From contig CM047805.1 in NCBI GenBank assembly GCA_026214975.1, positions 372,001-436,000 on the forward strand: DNA of 64,000 nt, given 5' to 3'. Origin of the DNA: Gentiana macrophylla. Taxonomy: Eukaryota > Streptophyta > Magnoliopsida > Gentianales > Gentianaceae. A model generated the notes under the pieces. The model was not told where the DNA came from and made no database searches. It worked only from the letters and a program-made list of their open reading frames with translations. The first letter of the stretch is position 1. Each line of letters starts with the position of its first letter. Positions 59,324 through 64,000 of the stretch are shown in pieces. The position numbers and the translations under genes were made by a program.

Positions 59324-60916
59324 TGTTCGGTAAAAACGTGTTTTAAATTTATAAACCGAAACACCCCAAGTATAAGGATCGTAGTATAGGGTGTTTACGG
59401 GTCGTCTAAGGGAGTGGAATGTTTATCGGATTCCAGATAACAATTATTCTAACGATTATGTCACGATTATCTATCTAAACGAAAGTTGAAACTAACTAAA
59501 ACCTAAACCTAAGAATTAAAACTAAAACAAGAATAAAAACAAGTGAAAAATAAGAAAACAAAGAAAACGGACTAACGTTCACTAAAGTGAACGAAAGGCC
59601 TGTAACTAAACCTAATGGACGGCGTTAAGCTATTGCGGACGAACGTCCGATTATGAATCGAAGCGAAAATTGCGTAAAAAAAGCGAGAAACTAGGGTTTA
59701 TCAACTAGAACTTAAACTAATTAAACTTTATCTAAACGATTCGATTAAAACAATTAAAGGAAAACACAATGAGGCAAACGAATCCACCCATCAACCAACA
59801 ACCCCAACTAGATGGTGATCTAAGATGTAGTTTTTAGTAGTGATTTATTCACGAATCCAATTAAATATCTTCAATCAAATTCTAGGGTTTCGTTTATCTT
59901 TTCAAATAAACTAAACATACAATCAACCCAAATCACGAGGTTGTTTCCAAACTCTTACTCAACTAATCATGCATAATCTCTTAAAACACGAATAATTGCA
60001 TCACTTGAACGAAATAGAACTTAAACCAATATATTTTCATACATAGATCCAAGCATATAGATATAGATAAATCGTTTCATCAAATCGTTAATTCCAACAA
60101 AACATGATCAATACAAGACAAACATCCAAAGTGATGAAAAACTATAAATTAAACTCACTAACACAAAGCATCGAACTCTCTAGTTGGTTGTGTTGATGAT
60201 GGGCTTCCTCCGTCGACTCACTGCAGGTATTTAGCCAACAATCATGTTGAAGATGATTGTTGGTTGGGAGATTTGCATCTCTGTGAAATTAGGGTTCTCG
60301 GCCGCAGCCTTTTTGGTGAATTTGCGATCTCAATTATGTGGTATATCAATTAGGGTTGAGAGGTTTCTTTGCTATATATAGAGTTTCAAGTCGGTCGTGG
60401 TTAAGTCGGCAACGGACGCTCGTGCTGTCTTATGGGCGCCCGTCCGCAATACTGACGCTGAGTAAACGCTTCGTTCATCCTCCGTCTCGAACTCTCTGAA
60501 TGTAAAACACAATTCCGACGCCGTCCACTTTGATCAAACGCCTGCCTGGAATGGACGCCAGCACCTAACGCTCATCCAAGATGCTGAGGGTCGGATTTCA
60601 TCATCTTTATCCAATTTCTTCAAGCCAATTCCAACTCTATCTTGAAAAATTCGACTTGAGCTTCATTTATCCTCTTTATATGCACGAAAATTAACTCCTA
60701 CATGATAAATAAACAATGCAAAAATGTAATAAAATCCAAATAATAATAATTCCATTAAATCAACACTTAAAATCATCAATTTTGCATACAACCCTCTTAA
60801 AATCATCTTTACTCAATAATTACACTTAAAACCTTAATTCTCATGTAAATTGTGCAAATGTGGGGAAAATAATAATGAAATACACCCTTAATAATCATAT
60901 AAATATGGCCTTAACA
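59324..60916 (-). repeat. Athila LTR5 (outer 5' LTR)
   Basis: 1593 bp. It ends GGCCTTAACA and is followed by the right-hand target duplication GCCAG (60917-60921), which continues into aORF1. Confidence 0.95.
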
Positions 60917-62155
60917 GCCAGATCCAGGAGATCAACCCAAGCGATATTCCTTAAGGAGGCATCGATCCCATCAGATTGAATAAGGGTCATGAGCCCTTTA
61001 ACAAAACGCCGTTTTGATATAGGAGGCTCGTCGATCGTGAGGGTAGATTTCCCCGTGCGTTTTGCGGCCCTAGGAAATGGCCAGCCAACCTTGGATTCCA
61101 CCTTGAGGATCCGCTTTTGCCATCTGTGAATCTTATTCGGTAGCGAGAATAGTAGGCGGGGCGTCTTGGACCTTAAAGATATTTGCCCCGCGATGCTCGT
61201 CCCCCATAAAACCAATGAAAATGGCCCGGCAAAGGTCGGAAGGTTCTATCTTCATCAGTCGACACATCACGATGAAGGCCATGATTTGAATAACGGTCCC
61301 AATGGCAAAATCCGAAGGGAGAGCTCCCATCAATTCACAAATCCTCACAAAGAAAGGGTCGAATGGAGGTCGGAGTCCCGCGTAAAAATGATCAAAGTGC
61401 AGAATCAGGGCGTCATCTGAACGGCGAGCACACACGTAATCCTGGCGATCCCCAGGTTTAAATTTATCCTCCTCCTTCGAATAATCAAGCAGGGAAAATC
61501 GATACACGCTCGTGTCAATTTTAAATCGACGATGGATAAATCGGTTAAGGTCTCTGCTGTCACAGAGCTGCGCCCACTTCTTCTCCAGCGCCTTTTCAAA
61601 CTCCGCCAGGATAGCGAACTCCCTTATCGCCTCGGGATTATTGGGCACGGGTTTCTTCGCTTTAGCAGCGGCCTCCCCAACAGTGATTTTAGGATCTTTC
61701 TTTTTTTTTGGCTTCTTAGGAAGCTCCCAAACAATTTGGCGAGGCAGGGGGGCATTTTCGTCCTCACTCGACCCCATCAGTTCGTGAAGAGCGGCGTCTT
61801 CAATATATGCATCGTCATGATCAGGGGCACCACTAGGACTCGGATTGGAAACCTGCTCTTCGACGTCCGACATCCTTCTCTCACCGGCCTCGCTGGTGCT
61901 CGTTCCTTGAGCTCGTGCCATTTCCTTACGGCTTTTCTTGCGTCGAGGGATGGGGTCAGGAAACAGAGAATCTAGGTCAAAAGGATCGCTACTTGCTCGA
62001 ATAGCGGCCTCGGCGCCGGTTATCTCCTCAACAGGGTCGCCCCCGGCGGACTTCTCAGGACTAGAGGGGTCATCACCCTCTTCCTCATGAGCATAATCGT
62101 AAAACTCCTGCTCCTCGTCTGAGTCACCTCTGACAGAATGCTCTCCGTCCGACAT
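60917..62155 (-). pseudogene. Antisense gene aORF1, 5' part (gypsy-type 'transposase' domain)
   Basis: The start ATG is at 62155-62153 (-), directly after a splice acceptor. The protein begins with an acidic low-complexity stretch (DSDEEQEFYDY...), then a conserved domain with 'LILHFDHFYAGLRPPFDPFF', 'LMGALPSDFAIGTVIQIMAFIVMCRLM' and, after a frameshift near 61135, 'NKIHRWQKRILKVESKVGWPFP'. This matches by eye the plant 'putative gypsy-type transposon' domain (PF04195-like). It continues through 31822-31929 and 25343-25414 into the coiled-coil exon. Activity unknown; the gene is severed by two insertions. Confidence 0.8.
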
Positions 62156-62156
62156 C

Positions 62157-62509
62157 CTGCAAAAACAAGAGGAAAAGGTGGAGCTTTCAGACTTGGGATA
62201 ATAGAAATTAAACCAGGAAGGTAATCGCACCCATCTCGACGCCTCCTCCGCTTTTGGGGAAACGGAAAGCAAATTGCCAGAAAGGGAAATACGGACTCCA
62301 AAGCAAACGTAATAAGTAGAGGATTAGGGCACGATGATTCCACTCGGGAGGAATCACAATAAAAAAACACCAACCCGAAAACCTCACTTTTTCTCAAGAA
62401 AACACCTTACATCCAAAGCGCGCATTGCCCAGACATTGGATCAAATGCCAGGAAAGGACTCGAAAAACAAACGGAGAACAAAAAAAAGGGATAGGGGAGA
62501 AAAATTTAC
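62157..62509 (-). other. 5' UTR intron of aORF1 (predicted)
   Basis: The donor on - is AACAG|GTAAAT and the acceptor TTTTTGCAG|GATGTC. The ATG sits one base into the next exon. Both sites match plant consensus. Confidence 0.6.
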
Positions 62510-62724
62510 CTGTTTTTCTGGGAAAGATAGAAAGATCAGCCTAAAAAGCACGTCGAAATCTTCAAACTCCTACCGGAAAACCTCGAAACCCACTTCCACC
62601 ACCGTCAAATCTTACTATCAAACTCCGCCGGAAGCTTTTGTTAGTCCTAGAAAAAAGAGAGAACTCGGAGAAAAATTGTGGGAAATTAGAAGAGTGAAAA
62701 GTGAGGAAATGTTGAGGAGGCTAG

Positions 62725-62734
62725 CCTTATATAG
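62725..62734 (-). promoter_or_regulatory. TATA box of antisense gene aORF1
   Basis: The - strand reads CTATATAAGG, about 215 nt upstream of the predicted 5' UTR splice donor. Same decamer form as the aORF2 box. Confidence 0.65.
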
Positions 62735-62965
62735 GCAAGCGAGTGGAGATCGTGGGGCTGGAAGTTAAACCATCCAACGGTTGGGGATTGCGCGGTCGAT
62801 TCAAATTCCGAAATTCAAAAACCGTAATCATTATGAAGGCCAATCAATGCCCACGTGCACGCTTGGGCAATTGCCAAGGGCGTTACTACCCACGTAATTG
62901 TAGTTATCAAGGGGGTGACGTCAACCACGATTTGACTAACTGCCCCATTGAGGCTTTACGGATGG
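62735..62965. other. Non-coding upstream region of aORF1
   Basis: Between the antisense TATA box and the tandem repeat. It contains 'cacgtg' (62852-62857), a G-box core that could regulate either strand. No gene. Confidence 0.35.
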
Positions 62966-63660
62966 CCTCGCAGACGACAAGGTCGCAAAAACAGGCCCAG
63001 AGTTGCTTCGAAGGCCGCATGCTTTGAAAGCACGGCCCTTAGTGAACAAGTCGCATCAGACGACAAGGTCGCAAAACAGCCCAGAGTTGCTTCAAGGCGC
63101 ATTTTTTTGAAGCACGGCCCTTAGTGAACAAGTCGCGTCGCATTTACAAGGTCACAAAACAGCCCAGAGTTGCTTCAAGGCGCGTGCTTTGAAAGCACGG
63201 CCCTTAGTGAACAAGTCGCATCGAGGCGACAAGGTCGCAAAACAGCCCAGAGTTGCTTCAAGGCGCGATGCTTTGAAAGCACGGCCCTTAGTGAACAAGT
63301 CGCATCGGCGACAAGGTCGCAAAAACAGCGTAGAGTTGCTTGAAGGCGCATGCTTTGAAAGCACGGCCCTTAGTGAACAAGTCGCATCGCAGGCGACAAG
63401 GTCGCAAAACAGGCCAGAGTTGCTTGAAGGCGCGATGCTTTGAAAGCACGGCCCTTAGTGAACAAGTCGCATCGAGGCGACAAGGTCGCAAAACAGCCCA
63501 GAGTTGCTTGAAGGCCGCATGCTTTGAAAGCACGGCCCTTAGTGAACAAGTCGCATCAGACGACAAGGTCGCAAAAACAGGCCCAGAGTTGCTTCGAAGG
63601 TCGCATGCTTTGAAAGCACGGCCCTTAGTGAACAAGTCGCATCAGACAACGAGGTCTCAA
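62966..63660 (+). repeat. 84-bp tandem repeat in Tat 3' region, about 8 copies
   Basis: The phrase gcacggcccttagtgaacaa recurs at 63030, 63112, 63195, 63279, 63361, 63446, 63530 and 63616, giving periods of 82-86 bp. Each unit also has 'gacaaggtcgcaaaa' and 'cccagagttgctt'. Such arrays in the 3' region of Tat elements are known and have been proposed as seeds of satellite DNA. Open frames through it are artefacts of periodicity. Confidence 0.95.
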
Positions 63661-63723
63661 ATACATTGTCCTGGTACTTGCTACTCCCCGCTCGACATTT
63701 TTGTAAAAAAATGATCAAGACAT

Positions 63724-63738
63724 GGAGTAGGGGGCCAT
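63724..63738 (+). other. Polypurine tract of Tat element
   Basis: The sequence ggagtagggggccat lies directly before the 3' LTR TG. Confidence 0.8.
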
Positions 63739-64000
63739 TGATGATATAAATAATGTCGCCACCGTCTAATCCTGGAAAGAGCCTATGGTTCACCACGCCT
63801 GAGGCAGGTCCGCGACCACAGCAACGGCGACGCCAATGATATCTAGTAAAGGCCGCTACCATCAACCCCTCCTAGAGCGTCGCCAGGGCTAGAGGGCCGG
63901 ATCGAGGCCTTGGATCGAAGGCCCTTAAAGGGTCGCATGAGACTTGAGAAGAAACAGGGAGCAAAGGCAAGGAACAGTGTTGGCGGCCCCAGGGATCCCG
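63739..64000 (+). repeat. 3' LTR of Tat element (first 262 bp)
   Basis: Begins TGATGATATAAATAATG and matches 15295-15556 except at two bases (both transitions). Cut by the window end. Confidence 0.95.

Larger units (their letters stand above)
31930..60916 (-). mobile_element. Element B: tandem Athila (Ty3/gypsy) array with five LTRs
   Basis: A minus-strand block of 29 kb with target duplication GCCAG at both outer ends only (31925-31929, 60917-60921). Order on +: LTR1 31930-33517, internal 1, LTR2 41776-43363, internal 2, LTR3 51641-53238, a 451-bp internal stub, truncated LTR4 53684-54377, internal 4 54378-59323, LTR5 59324-60916. RT with the 'VFMDDFSVYGG' box, gag with 'RPIRPPDMGGANFDLK' and the tRNA-Asp primer site assign it to Athila. 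One insertion followed by LTR-LTR unequal recombination is the simplest explanation. Confidence 0.92.
15295..64000 (+). mobile_element. Tat-lineage Ty3/gypsy element, interrupted, 3' end outside window
   Basis: The 5' LTR (15295-15917) and the start of the 3' LTR (63739-64000) are near-identical. Without the A and B insertions the element is about 13 kb. + strand: gag, protease, RT, RNase H, a second RNase H of archaeal type, integrase. Between integrase and 3' LTR are two antisense genes and an 84-bp tandem repeat. The second RNase H, extra antisense genes and a repeat-bearing 3' region are established features of the plant Tat lineage (Ogre, Retand, Grande relatives). The left flank is family C internal DNA. 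The right target duplication is not in the window. Confidence 0.92.

Noticed and set aside
62966..63660. CRISPR-like array
   Set aside because: The whole 84-bp unit is repeated, with no distinct spacers, and the DNA is from a plant.
63152..63865. Open frames of 70-124 residues in both strands at the Tat 3' end
   Set aside because: They are translations of the 84-bp tandem repeat and LTR; the period near a multiple of three keeps frames open.

Overview
The window is repetitive plant DNA, almost certainly heterochromatin of a flowering plant. Every recognisable gene belongs to an LTR retrotransposon. The lineages are the Ty1/copia and Ty3/gypsy (Tat and Athila) types found in angiosperm genomes, with tRNA-iMet-type and tRNA-Asp-type primer sites. 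I found no host gene, rRNA, tRNA gene or CRISPR array. The species cannot be named from this sequence.

Layout, outermost layer first. (1) Two copies of a copia-type element with LTRs of about 1.8 kb (called family C here). The first copy is only the 3' part of an LTR (1-7126); the second is a 5' LTR (7970-14865) with its primer site and 430 bp of internal DNA. (2) The first C LTR is split by a decayed copia element on the + strand (D1, 872-6928, target duplication CTAGC), and a miniature TRIM element on the - strand lies at its end (about 7101-7451). The second C LTR is split by another copia element on the - strand (D2, 8637-13705, target duplication TAAGG). (3) From 15295 to past the window end lies a Tat-type gypsy element. 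It has a 623-bp 5' LTR, gag, protease, RT, two RNase H domains and integrase on +, then two antisense genes on -, an 84-bp tandem repeat, a polypurine tract, and the first 262 bp of the 3' LTR. (4) The larger antisense gene is cut twice, 108 bp apart. One cut is a non-autonomous element (A, 25415-31821, target duplication ACAAT). The other is a 29-kb Athila block on - (B, 31930-60916, target duplication GCCAG).

The Athila block is not a single element. It is a tandem array reading LTR-internal-LTR-internal-LTR-partial-LTR-internal-LTR inside one target duplication. Its last internal domain has its leader, gag and protease region replaced by an unrelated block that starts exactly at the primer site. 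Elements A and B share primer site, LTR termini, a doubled polypurine-tract arrangement and a recurring 14-nt quasi-palindrome of the form GACG-NN-CGTC, so A is probably a non-coding relative mobilised by B-type proteins.

Most coding regions carry frameshifts, yet LTR pairs look young: the Tat LTRs differ at 2 of 262 comparable bases. Differences between Athila copies cluster at CAG, CTG and CCG sites. This suggests that many apparent frameshifts are long-read base-calling errors at methylated CHG sites rather than true decay.
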